Origin: Flavobacteriales bacterium
Lineage (GTDB): Bacteria > Bacteroidota > Bacteroidia > Flavobacteriales_D > Crocinitomicaceae
Direction: 5' to 3'
DNA length: 37,320 bases
NCBI GenBank assembly: GCA_947380375.1
Contig: CANCQX010000012.1
Location: forward strand, 1-37,320
Part shown: one piece after another, positions 16,389 through 24,758 of the stretch
Numbering within the stretch: the stretch's first letter is position 1
How the letters are laid out: every line of letters starts with the position of its first letter
Notes under the pieces: model-generated
What the model was told of the DNA's origin: nothing
The model's database searches: none
What the model saw: the letters and a program-made list of their open reading frames with translations, nothing else
Program-made: the position numbers and the translations under genes

Positions 16389-17819
16389 TTATTGAATTGT
16401 TAACTTTTTTTCTAGATCTGCTAAATAAACTTTGAACTGCTTATCTGTTTCAGCAAGATTACTAACTGTTCTACAAGCATGAAGCACAGTAGCATGATCT
16501 TTACCTCCACAATGTGCACCTATATTAGCCAACGAAGATTTAGTCATTCTTTTTGAGAAATACATTGCTATTTGTCTAGCTTGAACAACTTCACGTTTAC
16601 GTGTTTTAGATTTTAAAATTTCAAGTGCTAAATCGAAATAATCACATACCACTTTTTGAATATATTCAATTGAAACCTCACGAGCTGTATTCTTAACAAA
16701 TTTATCAACCATTTGTTTAGCAAGTTCTATAGTAATCGCTTTTTTATTCAAAGATGCTTGAGCAAGAAGTGTATTTAAAGCACCTTCCATTTCTCGTACA
16801 TTTGTATTAATACTATACGCTAAATACTCAACAACATCTTTTGGTAATTCAATACCATTACCATACATTTTCTTTTCTAAAATTGCGATTCTAGTTTCCA
16901 ATTCAGGAGCACTTAAATCAGCAGATAAACCCCATTTAAAACGAGATAACAATCTTTGCTCCATACCCTGCATTTCCACAGGTGGCTTATCAGAGGTTAA
17001 GATAATTTGCTTACCATTTTGATGTAAGTGATTAAAAATATGGAAGAATACATCTTGTGTTTTTTCCTTACCAGAGAAGAACTGAACATCATCAATAATT
17101 AAAACATCAATCATTTGATAAAAATGAATAAAATCATTTGTTGATTGATTTTTAATTGCATCTATAAATTGATGTGCAAACTTTTCAGAAGCAACATAAA
17201 GCACTGTTTTATTTGGGAATTGGTTCTTAATTGAAATCCCAATAGCTTGAGCTAAATGAGTTTTCCCAAGTCCAACAGCACCATAAATCAACAATGGATT
17301 GAAAGCAGTACCACCAGGTTTATTAGCAACAGCAAAGCCAGAAGCTCTTGCTAGACGATTACAATCTCCTTCTACGAAGTTATCGAAAGAATATGAAGGA
17401 TTTAAATTAGATTCAACATTTACCTTTTTCAATCCTGGTATTATAAAAGGATTACGAATTTGATTTTCATTCAAATTCAAAGGCATATTTACTGGTGAAT
17501 TCTTAAGCTCTTTCCTGTTTAAAGCGGGAAGTCTAACTGTGTAAGGAGTAGAATTTGTAGTATTATTTTCCATCACAATACTATATTCCAAACGACCTTC
17601 AGCACCCAATTCTTTTTGAATAACTTTCTTTAACAATGTAATGTAATTCTCTTCCAACCATTCATAAAAAAAATGAGATGGAACCTGTATTGTTAATACA
17701 TTATCTTCTAACCTAATTGGAATAATAGGTTCAAACCAAGTCTTAAAAGCTTGTAAAGAGATGTTATCTTTTATAACTTTTAAACATGCGTTCCACGCAG
17801 TATCATGATTGCTACTCAT
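16389..17819 (-). CDS. dnaA: Chromosomal replication initiator DnaA
   Basis: DnaA binds origin DNA and melts it in an ATP-dependent way. The 476-aa protein has domain I (1-85, TAWNACLKVIKD, FKTWFEPI), a linker, the AAA+ domain with P-loop GAVGLGKT (180-187) and Walker B VLIIDDVQFF, the sensor-2 region REMEGALNTL, and the domain IV signature GGKDHATVLHACRTV used for DnaA-box binding. All parts are intact. It faces left from a 376-nt intergenic region with an 18-bp palindrome about 60 nt before its start. There is no dnaN or recF next to it, so this locus need not be the origin. Confidence 0.97.
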   Translation of the reverse strand: MSSNHDTAWNACLKVIKDNISLQAFKTWFEPIIPIRLEDNVLTIQVPSHFFYEWLEENYITLLKKVIQKELGAEGRLEYSIVMENNTTNSTPYTVRLPALNRKELKNSPVNMPLNLNENQIRNPFIIPGLKKVNVESNLNPSYSFDNFVEGDCNRLARASGFAVANKPGGTAFNPLLIYGAVGLGKTHLAQAIGISIKNQFPNKTVLYVASEKFAHQFIDAIKNQSTNDFIHFYQMIDVLIIDDVQFFSGKEKTQDVFFHIFNHLHQNGKQIILTSDKPPVEMQGMEQRLLSRFKWGLSADLSAPELETRIAILEKKMYGNGIELPKDVVEYLAYSINTNVREMEGALNTLLAQASLNKKAITIELAKQMVDKFVKNTAREVSIEYIQKVVCDYFDLALEILKSKTRKREVVQARQIAMYFSKRMTKSSLANIGAHCGGKDHATVLHACRTVSNLAETDKQFKVYLADLEKKLTIQ

Positions 17820-17880
17820 TTGAATTAATCTTTTTTTGTAAATAGTTATTACTCTTATATGTTAAAAACTTTATATCCTG

Positions 17881-17898
17881 TAAAACATGCATGTTTTA
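17881..17898. promoter_or_regulatory. 18-bp perfect palindrome upstream of dnaA
   Basis: The sequence TAAAACATGCATGTTTTA equals its own reverse complement. It ends 61 nt before the dnaA start codon and could be an operator for a dimeric regulator, possibly near the dnaA promoter. No hairpin loop or T-run is present, so it is not a terminator. Confidence 0.45.
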
Positions 17899-18165
17899 AA
17901 TAGATTAAGTTCTTTTTATTTCAGAATACAAATATTTACATAAAAAAGTTTAAAAAAAAACTAAAACACTATTGATTTATAACAAACTTTTACAGTTAAA
18001 AAACAATAATTTGGATACATTGAATTAATCAACTGAAAATAAAAGAAGTAGTCCAAATCAAAAAAAAATAAAAAAAATAATGCTAAAACATGAATTGTTC
18101 AAAACCTTCTAGAGTTCAAAAAATACAACATCAAAAAATCTACACTATTAAACAGTAGTAATGAT

Positions 18166-18173
18166 TATATTTG
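18166..18173 (+). promoter_or_regulatory. Putative -7 box of the thioesterase/arginase-like/patatin operon
   Basis: TATATTTG lies 22 nt before the ATG at 18196. No clear TTG stands at the -33 distance. Confidence 0.5.
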
Positions 18174-18195
18174 AACATTACAATTACAAAAAAAG

Positions 18196-18612
18196 ATGCA
18201 ATTAAATTTTTCAAACACAACCAAACTACGGGTTCGTTATGGCGAAACAGATCAAATGGGATACTGTTATTATGGTAATTATGCTCAATACTTTGAAGTG
18301 GGTCGAGTTGAGGTATTAAGAGAAATCGGGATGAGCTATAGAAACATGGAGGAAAGCGGCATAATGCTTCCAGTATCTGATTTTGAGGTGAAATATTTCA
18401 AACCAGCACTATACGATGATGAGATTAAAATCATTACCAAACTAGTAAAAGTTGAAGGCTGTCGCTTATTTTTTGAATATGAGATTGAAAATGAAAAAGG
18501 TAATATTATATCAACAGCAAAGACAACACTTGTATTTGTACTAAAAAAAACAATGAAACCAACTTCTCCGCCTGAAACTTTTTTAAATCTTTTGGAAAGC
18601 TATGAAAAATAA
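18196..18612 (+). CDS. YbgC-like hotdog acyl-CoA thioesterase
   Basis: This 138-aa protein is a single hotdog (4HBT) domain of the YbgC type. It carries VRYGETDQMGYCYYGNYAQY with the catalytic Asp19 and the following helix YFEVGRVEVLREIG. Such enzymes hydrolyse acyl-CoA or acyl carrier thioesters in the cytosol; the chain length preferred here is unknown. It is the first gene of a likely three-gene operon. Its last 11 bases overlap the start of the arginase-family gene (ATG at 18602), which suggests translational coupling. It is not next to tol-pal genes, where ybgC sits in proteobacteria. Confidence 0.9.
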   Translation: MQLNFSNTTKLRVRYGETDQMGYCYYGNYAQYFEVGRVEVLREIGMSYRNMEESGIMLPVSDFEVKYFKPALYDDEIKIITKLVKVEGCRLFFEYEIENEKGNIISTAKTTLVFVLKKTMKPTSPPETFLNLLESYEK

Positions 18613-19597
18613 AAGTATTCATTTTGAATTTAATAAATTTACAAAAAAAAAGATTCAAAGTATAACTTCCATAAGAGAAGGTGAAACAAAAATAGGAGAA
18701 AAACTTTGCTACAAGATAGAAGATAGTAAATATGTAATAATTGGAATTTCGGAAGATATTGGGCCACAAGCAAATATGGGAATAAAAGGCTCCTTAAATG
18801 CATTTAAATCTTTTTTAAGTCGTTTTTTAAACACACAATCGAATCGCTTTTTAAATGGGGAAGAAATATTTATCGCTGGGGAAATTAAACAAATCGAAGC
18901 ATTCCAAAACATAATAGAAGCTAAAAAAAGAATCGAAATACTTGATGATTTTGTAAAATCAATTGCTGAACCTATAATTAAATCAGGAAAAACATTAATA
19001 GTAATTGGTGGTGGACATAATAATGCATACCCATTAATTAAAGCCTCATTTCATAAGTCAAATAAAGCTATTGACGTAATTAATCTCGATCCCCATGCAG
19101 ACTGTCGTGCATTAGAAGGAAGACACAGTGGAAACCCTTTTTCTTATGCTAAAAAGAATGGTTTTTTAAATCAGTATACTGTATTTGGTCTTCATCAACA
19201 ATATAATAGTGAAAGCATTTATAATTATTTAGATGAAAAGAAATTTAATTACACTTTTTTCGAAGATTATTTAGACCAAAAAAGAAATTTAAAACAGGAT
19301 ATATTAAACTTTGTAACTTCAAAAAAAACAGAAATAGCTTTAGGTATTGAATTAGATCTTGACAGTATCGAAATGATGCCTTCATCTGCTTTTACACCAA
19401 ATGGGTTCTCAATTTCTGAAGCACGAATATATTTACGAGAATTAGCTAAACAAAAAGATATTTTGTATATTCATCTTCCTGAAGGTTCTCCTCAGTCAGA
19501 AATTGAAAATAAAATTGTAGGAAAAACACTCACTTATTTAGTAATTGACTTTATAAAAGAGAACTTAAAATTTGATAATCAATCTATTAACGTTTAA
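18602..19597 (+). CDS. Arginase/formimidoylglutamase-family hydrolase
   Basis: This 331-aa ureohydrolase has every ligand of the binuclear Mn centre: His139 (GGGHNN), Asp163, His165 and Asp167 (NLDPHADCR), Asp252 and Asp254 (ELDLDSIE). The GGGHNNAYPL form and RALEGRHSGNPFSYA fit the formimidoylglutamase side of the family, which turns N-formimino-glutamate into glutamate and formamide in histidine breakdown. No hutH, hutU or hutI is present here, so agmatinase- or arginase-like use cannot be excluded. It overlaps the upstream thioesterase by 11 bp and is 32 nt upstream of the patatin-like gene. Confidence 0.83.
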   Translation: MKNKSIHFEFNKFTKKKIQSITSIREGETKIGEKLCYKIEDSKYVIIGISEDIGPQANMGIKGSLNAFKSFLSRFLNTQSNRFLNGEEIFIAGEIKQIEAFQNIIEAKKRIEILDDFVKSIAEPIIKSGKTLIVIGGGHNNAYPLIKASFHKSNKAIDVINLDPHADCRALEGRHSGNPFSYAKKNGFLNQYTVFGLHQQYNSESIYNYLDEKKFNYTFFEDYLDQKRNLKQDILNFVTSKKTEIALGIELDLDSIEMMPSSAFTPNGFSISEARIYLRELAKQKDILYIHLPEGSPQSEIENKIVGKTLTYLVIDFIKENLKFDNQSINV

Positions 19598-19629
19598 AAA
19601 TAAAACTTTTTAATTCATCAAATAAAAAA

Positions 19630-21897
19630 ATGGAAGGTAAAGGGAAAAATATTTCAATTCTTCAATTCTTTAGATCATTTTTCCCTGTCCAGATTTTGGT
19701 CGGTCATGTTAAGTACAACCTATTAGCACTTTTTTATTGGTTTATTTTATTCTTAATAATAACAGACAATTTAGGCTCTCCATTTGGAATACCATATTTA
19801 TTTTTCTCTCCTGAATACCTTGGAGAAGTAAGTAGTTTTGCTTTTTTTTTAATAGGGTTCTCTATTGGTGGATTCACAATGGGTTTCAATACATATAGTT
19901 ATATAAAAATCGGCCCACAATACCCATTCCTATTAGTTGTTAGAAAACCATTTTTAAAATTTTGTCTAAACAACTCAATTTTACCTATCGTTTTTAGCGC
20001 TTTATTTATTTATAGATTTTCCCGTTTTCAATACCAAGAAGAGTTTGCATCTATACTTGATATTGTATTTTACATTACATCTTATTTGTTAGGAGTCGCG
20101 ACTTTCATGCTACTCTCATTATTGTATTTTTTCCCTAAAAAGCACATTAATTTATCAGACTCAAATAATTTAGAAGAAAATTTTTCTCATAAAAGCTATT
20201 CTTTTCTAAATAAAAAGGAAAACTGGTATGACTTTTTTCAAAACAAAACTGAAAAACAGTACATATATGTTGGTAAAAACTTAAAATTATACAATAGTAG
20301 AAGCGTAAAACATTTAGATGAAGAGTTAAAAGAAAAAGTATTTAATTCAAACAGGGTAAACACATCCGTTTTTGAAATAATAACTATCATAACATTTATA
20401 ACAGTAGGATTATTTAGAAATCAAGTAATTTTTGAAATTCCTGCAGGAATGAGTATAGTCTTATTACTAACGGTAATATTAATGCTTTTTAGTGCGATGC
20501 TATCTTGGCTTCACAGATGGACCTACCCTATTGTTTTTATTTTACTATTCTTAATGGATTATCTAAGTACTTCTACAAATCTTTTTACTTTCAAAAATTA
20601 CGCATATGGTTTATCTTATAAAAATGAATCGAAAAATATTTATTCTCTTGACGAAATCAGAAAAACAAATATTTCAGAAGAGGTAGAATCAAAACAAAAA
20701 TACATTCAAATCCTTAACAATTGGAAAGAACAAACAGGAGAAGATAAACCAAAACTAATAATTACAAATTCATCTGGAGGTGGCTCTAGAAGTGCACTTT
20801 GGACATTTACCGTTCTTCAAAAATCTGACGAACTGCTAAACGGTGAATTAAATAAACACATACACCTAATGACTGGTGCTTCTGGCGGAATGGTTGGTGC
20901 AGCATATTTTAGAGAAATTTTATTAAGACACAAAAAAGGAGAGTATAGTAATATGTATTCTGGAAATTTCAGAGAAAATATTGCAAAAGATTTATTAAAT
21001 AAATTATGTTTTTCACTTTCAACAAATGATCTTTTTTTTCGGTACCAAAATGTTAAAATAAACGGTAATAGCTACACAAAAGATAGAGGATACGCCTTTG
21101 AACAACAATTACATGAAAACACTGAAAACAGTTTAAATCACTCGCTTGAATATTACAAATCTTATGAAGAAAATGCGATTATACCTGTAATGTTATTTAG
21201 TCCTACAATAGTAAATGATGGAAGAAGATTGTTAATGTCTTCACAGTCTTTTCGTTTTTTAACTAGCCCTAGAAGCCATCCTACTTCTGCTATTAATTCT
21301 TTTGAAAACATAGATTATCAAAGTTTTTTCAAATCAAACAACCCAAATAGCATACGTTTTTCTACTGTAATTCGATCGCAAGCAACATTTCCATTCGTTC
21401 TGCCAATGGTAACAATGCCCACTAGTCCAGGTGTGCAATTAATGGATGCAGGAATCCGAGACAATTACGGAAGTAAATCCATGATGGAATTTTTAAATGA
21501 AACAAAAAGTTGGATTGAAAAAAACACATCTGGAATAATAATTCTTCAAATTAGAGATACGAAAAAAATGTTGAACAAAGAAACATACCACCAAATATCA
21601 ATGCTTGATAAGGTAACTCTACCATTTGGGAATATGTATCAAAATTTTGCCAGAACTCAAGATTTTGATCAAGAACAACTTTTAAAAGTTGGAGTAAGTG
21701 GCTATAACTTTCCGATTGAAATAGTAACATTCAATCTACGTGAAAATAAATCAGACCGAATATCACTTTCTTGGCATTTAACAAAAAATGAAAAACAAAA
21801 AATCGAAAGAGCTTTTAGAAGCGCTAAAAATAAAATTTCTCTTCAAAGACTAAAAAAAATATTAAATCAATCTGACAAACAAAAAATAGATCTATAA
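19630..21897 (+). CDS. Multi-pass membrane patatin-like phospholipase
   Basis: The first 310 residues of this 755-aa protein hold about six or seven hydrophobic helices (roughly 29-46, 66-86, 112-130, 143-168, 248-264, 275-293, 298-310) with a polar stretch of about 80 residues in the middle. The C-terminal half (about 375-700) is a patatin-like hydrolase: oxyanion loop SSGGGSR (381-387), nucleophile elbow GASGG with Ser418, and the catalytic Asp606 in MDAGIRDNYG. The Ser-Asp dyad is complete, so lipid acyl hydrolase activity is expected, held at the inner membrane. It is the last gene of the operon with the thioesterase and the arginase-family enzyme. Substrate and topology are unknown. Confidence 0.85.
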   Translation: MEGKGKNISILQFFRSFFPVQILVGHVKYNLLALFYWFILFLIITDNLGSPFGIPYLFFSPEYLGEVSSFAFFLIGFSIGGFTMGFNTYSYIKIGPQYPFLLVVRKPFLKFCLNNSILPIVFSALFIYRFSRFQYQEEFASILDIVFYITSYLLGVATFMLLSLLYFFPKKHINLSDSNNLEENFSHKSYSFLNKKENWYDFFQNKTEKQYIYVGKNLKLYNSRSVKHLDEELKEKVFNSNRVNTSVFEIITIITFITVGLFRNQVIFEIPAGMSIVLLLTVILMLFSAMLSWLHRWTYPIVFILLFLMDYLSTSTNLFTFKNYAYGLSYKNESKNIYSLDEIRKTNISEEVESKQKYIQILNNWKEQTGEDKPKLIITNSSGGGSRSALWTFTVLQKSDELLNGELNKHIHLMTGASGGMVGAAYFREILLRHKKGEYSNMYSGNFRENIAKDLLNKLCFSLSTNDLFFRYQNVKINGNSYTKDRGYAFEQQLHENTENSLNHSLEYYKSYEENAIIPVMLFSPTIVNDGRRLLMSSQSFRFLTSPRSHPTSAINSFENIDYQSFFKSNNPNSIRFSTVIRSQATFPFVLPMVTMPTSPGVQLMDAGIRDNYGSKSMMEFLNETKSWIEKNTSGIIILQIRDTKKMLNKETYHQISMLDKVTLPFGNMYQNFARTQDFDQEQLLKVGVSGYNFPIEIVTFNLRENKSDRISLSWHLTKNEKQKIERAFRSAKNKISLQRLKKILNQSDKQKIDL

Positions 21898-21990
21898 GCT
21901 ATTACTTTTAATTGTGTTTGATTACTTTCACTATCGAAAAAAATATTTTGAATTATCAATTCATTTTTACGAACTGAAAATTCATTTAAA

Positions 21991-22548
21991 ATGAAAAAAA
22001 TGAAAATATATACTAAAAAAGGAGATTCAGGAACAACACAATTAATTGGTGGAACAAGAGTTTCAAAAGGATCAATTCGTATTGAATCTTATGGCACCAT
22101 TGATGAATTAAATTCTTACATAGGATTAATAAGAGATCAAGATATCAATGAAAAGTACAAACTGCAATTAATTGAAATTCAAGATAGATTATTCACAATT
22201 GGCTCAAGCTTAGCTTCAGACCCTGAAAAATCAAGTATGAAAATACCTGATCTCCATGAAGAAGATATTCAATTTCTTGAAGACAATATGGATGAAATGG
22301 ATTTAGAACTTCCTGAAATGAAATTTTTTGTTCTTCCAGGAGGACACACAACCGTATCTTATTGCCATATAGCACGCTGTGTATGCAGACGAGCTGAACG
22401 TATAATTGTTACGCTTCAAGAACACGATTTTGTAGCCGAATTAGTTTTCAAATATGTGAATAGATTAAGTGATTATCTTTTTGTACTATCAAGAAAACTT
22501 TCACAAGATCTAAATGCCATAGAACAACCTTGGAAACCTAGAATGTAA
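21991..22548 (+). CDS. PduO-type cob(I)alamin adenosyltransferase
   Basis: This 185-aa enzyme attaches the adenosyl group of ATP to cob(I)alamin to make adenosylcobalamin. Visible are the N-terminal ATP motif YTKKGDSGTTQLIGG (7-21), SYGTIDELNSYIG, and VLPGGHTTVSYCHIARCVCRRAER, the PduO/MMAB signature with conserved RRAER. Two closely spaced ATGs (residues 1 and 4) are both possible starts. It stands alone here: no mutase or cobalamin synthesis gene lies in the window, so it probably serves salvage for a mutase elsewhere. No exact promoter box was found; ATATTTTG near 21946 lacks one spacer base. Confidence 0.93.
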   Translation: MKKMKIYTKKGDSGTTQLIGGTRVSKGSIRIESYGTIDELNSYIGLIRDQDINEKYKLQLIEIQDRLFTIGSSLASDPEKSSMKIPDLHEEDIQFLEDNMDEMDLELPEMKFFVLPGGHTTVSYCHIARCVCRRAERIIVTLQEHDFVAELVFKYVNRLSDYLFVLSRKLSQDLNAIEQPWKPRM

Positions 22549-22660
22549 ACTAAAAAGCACTATATACTAATTATCAATAATTTACACTATCACTAACTTA
22601 ACAAGCTAATTTAAAAATATTTTTTATTTTAATTAAAATATAAAGTTTTCAACTAATTCC

Positions 22661-22690
22661 TTGTATGTTTCAAAATAAAAGTTACTTTTG
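22661..22690 (+). promoter_or_regulatory. Promoter of the DUF2795 gene
   Basis: TTG at 22661-22663 and TACTTTTG at 22683-22690 are spaced by exactly 19 nt. The -7 box ends 26 nt before the ATG at 22717. Confidence 0.75.
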
Positions 22691-22716
22691 CGCCAAATTA
22701 ATTAAACTGAAACGAA

Positions 22717-22938
22717 ATGTATTGGACTTTAGAATTAGCATCATACCTAGAAGACGCACCTTGGCCCGCTACCAAAGATGAGTTAATCGATTTCGCTATT
22801 AGAGCAGGTTCTCCATTAGAAGTTGTAGAAAACTTGCAAGCTTTAGAAGATGAAGGTGATATATACGAAAGCATTGAAGATATTTGGCCTGATTATCCTT
22901 CAAGGGAAGATTTTCTCTTTAATGAAGATGAATATTAA
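22717..22938 (+). CDS. Small acidic DUF2795 protein
   Basis: This 73-aa acidic protein is recognised as DUF2795-like from YWTLELASYLEDAPWPATKDELIDFA, followed by GSPLEVVENLQALEDEGDIYESIEDIWPDYP. It is predicted mostly helical, cytosolic, with no signal or membrane segment, and rich in Glu and Asp at the C-terminus. The family has no established function; its members are short and common in Bacteroidota. An ideal promoter and a strong terminator frame the gene, which suggests a free-standing, well-expressed transcript. Confidence 0.87.
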   Translation: MYWTLELASYLEDAPWPATKDELIDFAIRAGSPLEVVENLQALEDEGDIYESIEDIWPDYPSREDFLFNEDEY

Positions 22939-22941
22939 AAC

Positions 22942-22975
22942 AAAAAAAACTCGATTTATAATCGAGTTTTTTTTT
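22942..22975. terminator. Bidirectional terminator between the DUF2795 gene and hldD
   Basis: The stem ACTCGATT / AATCGAGT has a TAT loop (22949-22967), preceded by A8 and followed by T8. The two genes converge on it. Confidence 0.85.
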
Positions 22976-23020
22976 AATATTAAATATAGGATTTTGACTT
23001 TTGAATATTCATAAGTCAAA

Positions 23021-23986
23021 CTAATAATACTTTTCTCCTATCAAATAATTCTGTACATAATCTTTAACTCCATCTTCTAATGAATGAAAACCACTTTCAT
23101 ATCCTGCATTTATTAATTTAGTCATGTTTGCTTCAGTGAAATATTGGTATTTATCTCTAATATCAATCGGAGTATCAATGAAAGAAATATTTTCCTCTAA
23201 ATTCAAACTTTTAAAAGTGTTTTTTGCTAAATCAAGAAATGACCTAGCGATACCTGTTCCTAAATTATAAATACCACTTTCAGGTCTCTTTTCTTTCAAG
23301 AAATAGCAAACTTCAACCACATCTTTCACATAAATAAAATCCCTCAGTTGACCCCCATCAGAATATTTTGGATTATGAGAACGAAACAATTTCATTCCTC
23401 CATTTTCATTTATTTGTCGAAAAGCATGAAAAATAACACTCGCCATCCTTCCTTTATGGTATTCATTTGGACCATAAACATTAAAAAATTTCAATCCTGC
23501 CCAAAAAGGTGGAGTCTTTTCTTGCTTTAAAACCCATTTATCAAAATCATTTTTTGAATCACCATAAGGATTTAATGGAACTAAACTTGGAATAATTGAA
23601 TGATCATCATTATACCCAAATTCACCCAACCCATAAGTTGCAGCTGAACTAGCATAAACTAATGGTATATTATATTCAACACAAAGATTCCAAACTTCTT
23701 TTGAATAATTAACGTTTAATTGGTCAAAAATTGACTTATCAAATTCAGTTGTATCAGTTCTTGCTCCGATGTGATAAATGAAATCAACCTCTCCTCCAAA
23801 ATCTTTCAACCAAGATATAAAATCCTTTCTTCCAACTTTTGAAACTAACGTTTTTCCTTCTAAATTTTTGGCTTTGTCTGTCTTTGAAAAATCATCAACA
23901 ACAACGATATCGTTTATTCCAGACTTATTTAATCTACTTACTAAACAACTTCCAATAAAACCAGCGGCACCAGTAACTACTATCAT
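23021..23986 (-). CDS. hldD: ADP-L-glycero-D-manno-heptose 6-epimerase
   Basis: HldD inverts C6 of ADP-heptose to give the heptose used in the lipopolysaccharide core. The 321-aa short-chain dehydrogenase-like protein has the NAD(P) motif GAAGFIG (6-12), YASSAATYG, the catalytic Tyr141-x-x-x-Lys145 (NPYGDSK), and the HldD-specific KGRMASVIF, DGGQLRDFIYVKDV and IDIRDKYQYFTEA stretches, which tell it apart from GalE-like enzymes. No heptosyltransferase or other hld gene is close by. The minus strand carries TAGGTTTG (24050-24043), 56 nt upstream. It lies downstream of the kinase gene on the same strand. Confidence 0.92.
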   Translation of the reverse strand: MIVVTGAAGFIGSCLVSRLNKSGINDIVVVDDFSKTDKAKNLEGKTLVSKVGRKDFISWLKDFGGEVDFIYHIGARTDTTEFDKSIFDQLNVNYSKEVWNLCVEYNIPLVYASSAATYGLGEFGYNDDHSIIPSLVPLNPYGDSKNDFDKWVLKQEKTPPFWAGLKFFNVYGPNEYHKGRMASVIFHAFRQINENGGMKLFRSHNPKYSDGGQLRDFIYVKDVVEVCYFLKEKRPESGIYNLGTGIARSFLDLAKNTFKSLNLEENISFIDTPIDIRDKYQYFTEANMTKLINAGYESGFHSLEDGVKDYVQNYLIGEKYY

Positions 23987-24042
23987 ATAATTTTAGATTG
24001 AGAGTAATATTAAGGTTTATATTTTGTTTAAGAAGATATTCT

Positions 24043-24050
24043 CAAACCTA
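24043..24050 (-). promoter_or_regulatory. Putative -7 box for hldD
   Basis: The minus strand reads TAGGTTTG between the kinase stop and hldD, 56 nt before the hldD ATG. No -33 TTG at a good distance was seen. Confidence 0.4.
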
Positions 24051-24068
24051 ACCTTGATATAAATTAAT

Positions 24069-24683
24069 TTAAAATAATCCATTAATTTCAGCATCAATCG
24101 AATTAATGATTTTACCCAAATCCTCTTGACTTTCAGGAAAACGATTATTATCAATATCAATAATCAACAACTTTCCTTTATCATAAGTTGAAATCCATGC
24201 CTCGTAACGCTCATTTAACCTTTTCAAGTAATCTAAACGAATACTTTCTTCATATTCGCGACCTCTTTGCTGAATTTGATTGACCAAAGTTGGAACACTA
24301 GCTCTTAAATAAATCAATAAATCTGGTGCTGAAACAAAAGAATCCATCAAATTAAATAATGAAAAATAATTTTCGAAATCACGAGTAGTCATCAACCCCA
24401 TTGAATGGAGATTTGGAGCAAAAATAAAAGCATCTTCGTAAATTGTACGATCTTGAATAACACTTTTTTCAGTTTGCTTAATTTCTTGAATCTGAGTAAA
24501 TCGACTGTTTAAATAATAAATCTGAAGATTGAAAGACCATCTTTGCATTTCTTCATAAAAATCATTCAAATATGGATTTTGTTCTACATCTTCAAGATGA
24601 GTGTCCCAACCGTAATGCTTTGCTAATAAATTTGTTAGCGTAGTTTTACCTGAACCAATATTTCCTGCTACTGCGATATGCAT
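24069..24683 (-). CDS. Deoxynucleoside kinase
   Basis: This 204-aa kinase phosphorylates deoxynucleosides for nucleotide salvage in the cytosol. It has the P-loop GNIGSGKTT (7-15), the ED of HLEDVEQNPYLNDFY, WSFNLQIYYLNSRF (substrate pocket), the DRTIYEDAFIF motif (equivalent to DRS) and the LID arginines in QRGREYE. This pattern fits the dCK/dGK/dNK family rather than thymidine kinase. Base specificity cannot be read. It is followed by hldD after 82 nt and preceded by the GH3-linked gene by 75 nt, all on the minus strand. Confidence 0.9.
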   Translation of the reverse strand: MHIAVAGNIGSGKTTLTNLLAKHYGWDTHLEDVEQNPYLNDFYEEMQRWSFNLQIYYLNSRFTQIQEIKQTEKSVIQDRTIYEDAFIFAPNLHSMGLMTTRDFENYFSLFNLMDSFVSAPDLLIYLRASVPTLVNQIQQRGREYEESIRLDYLKRLNERYEAWISTYDKGKLLIIDIDNNRFPESQEDLGKIINSIDAEINGLF

Positions 24684-24758
24684 ATCTTATAAATTTCTAT
24701 CTGAATGCATCTTGCAAACAGGGTTACTAAATTACAAATTTTGAATAACTATACAAGT

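Larger units (their letters stand above)
17820..18195. other. 376-nt A+T-rich gap between dnaA and the thioesterase operon
   Basis: This divergent intergenic region is the longest in the window without a gene. I see a perfect palindrome at 17881-17898, several A-runs (for example 18059-18078), one TATATTTG box for the rightward operon and no plausible reading frame. I looked for DnaA boxes of the TTATCCACA type and found none. No clear minus-strand TAnnTTTG box for dnaA was seen either. Confidence 0.6.

Noticed and set aside
17820-18195. Chromosome origin next to dnaA
   Set aside because: No cluster of DnaA boxes was seen and dnaN/recF are not adjacent. In many Bacteroidota the origin is not at dnaA. 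A GC-skew plot of the whole genome would decide.
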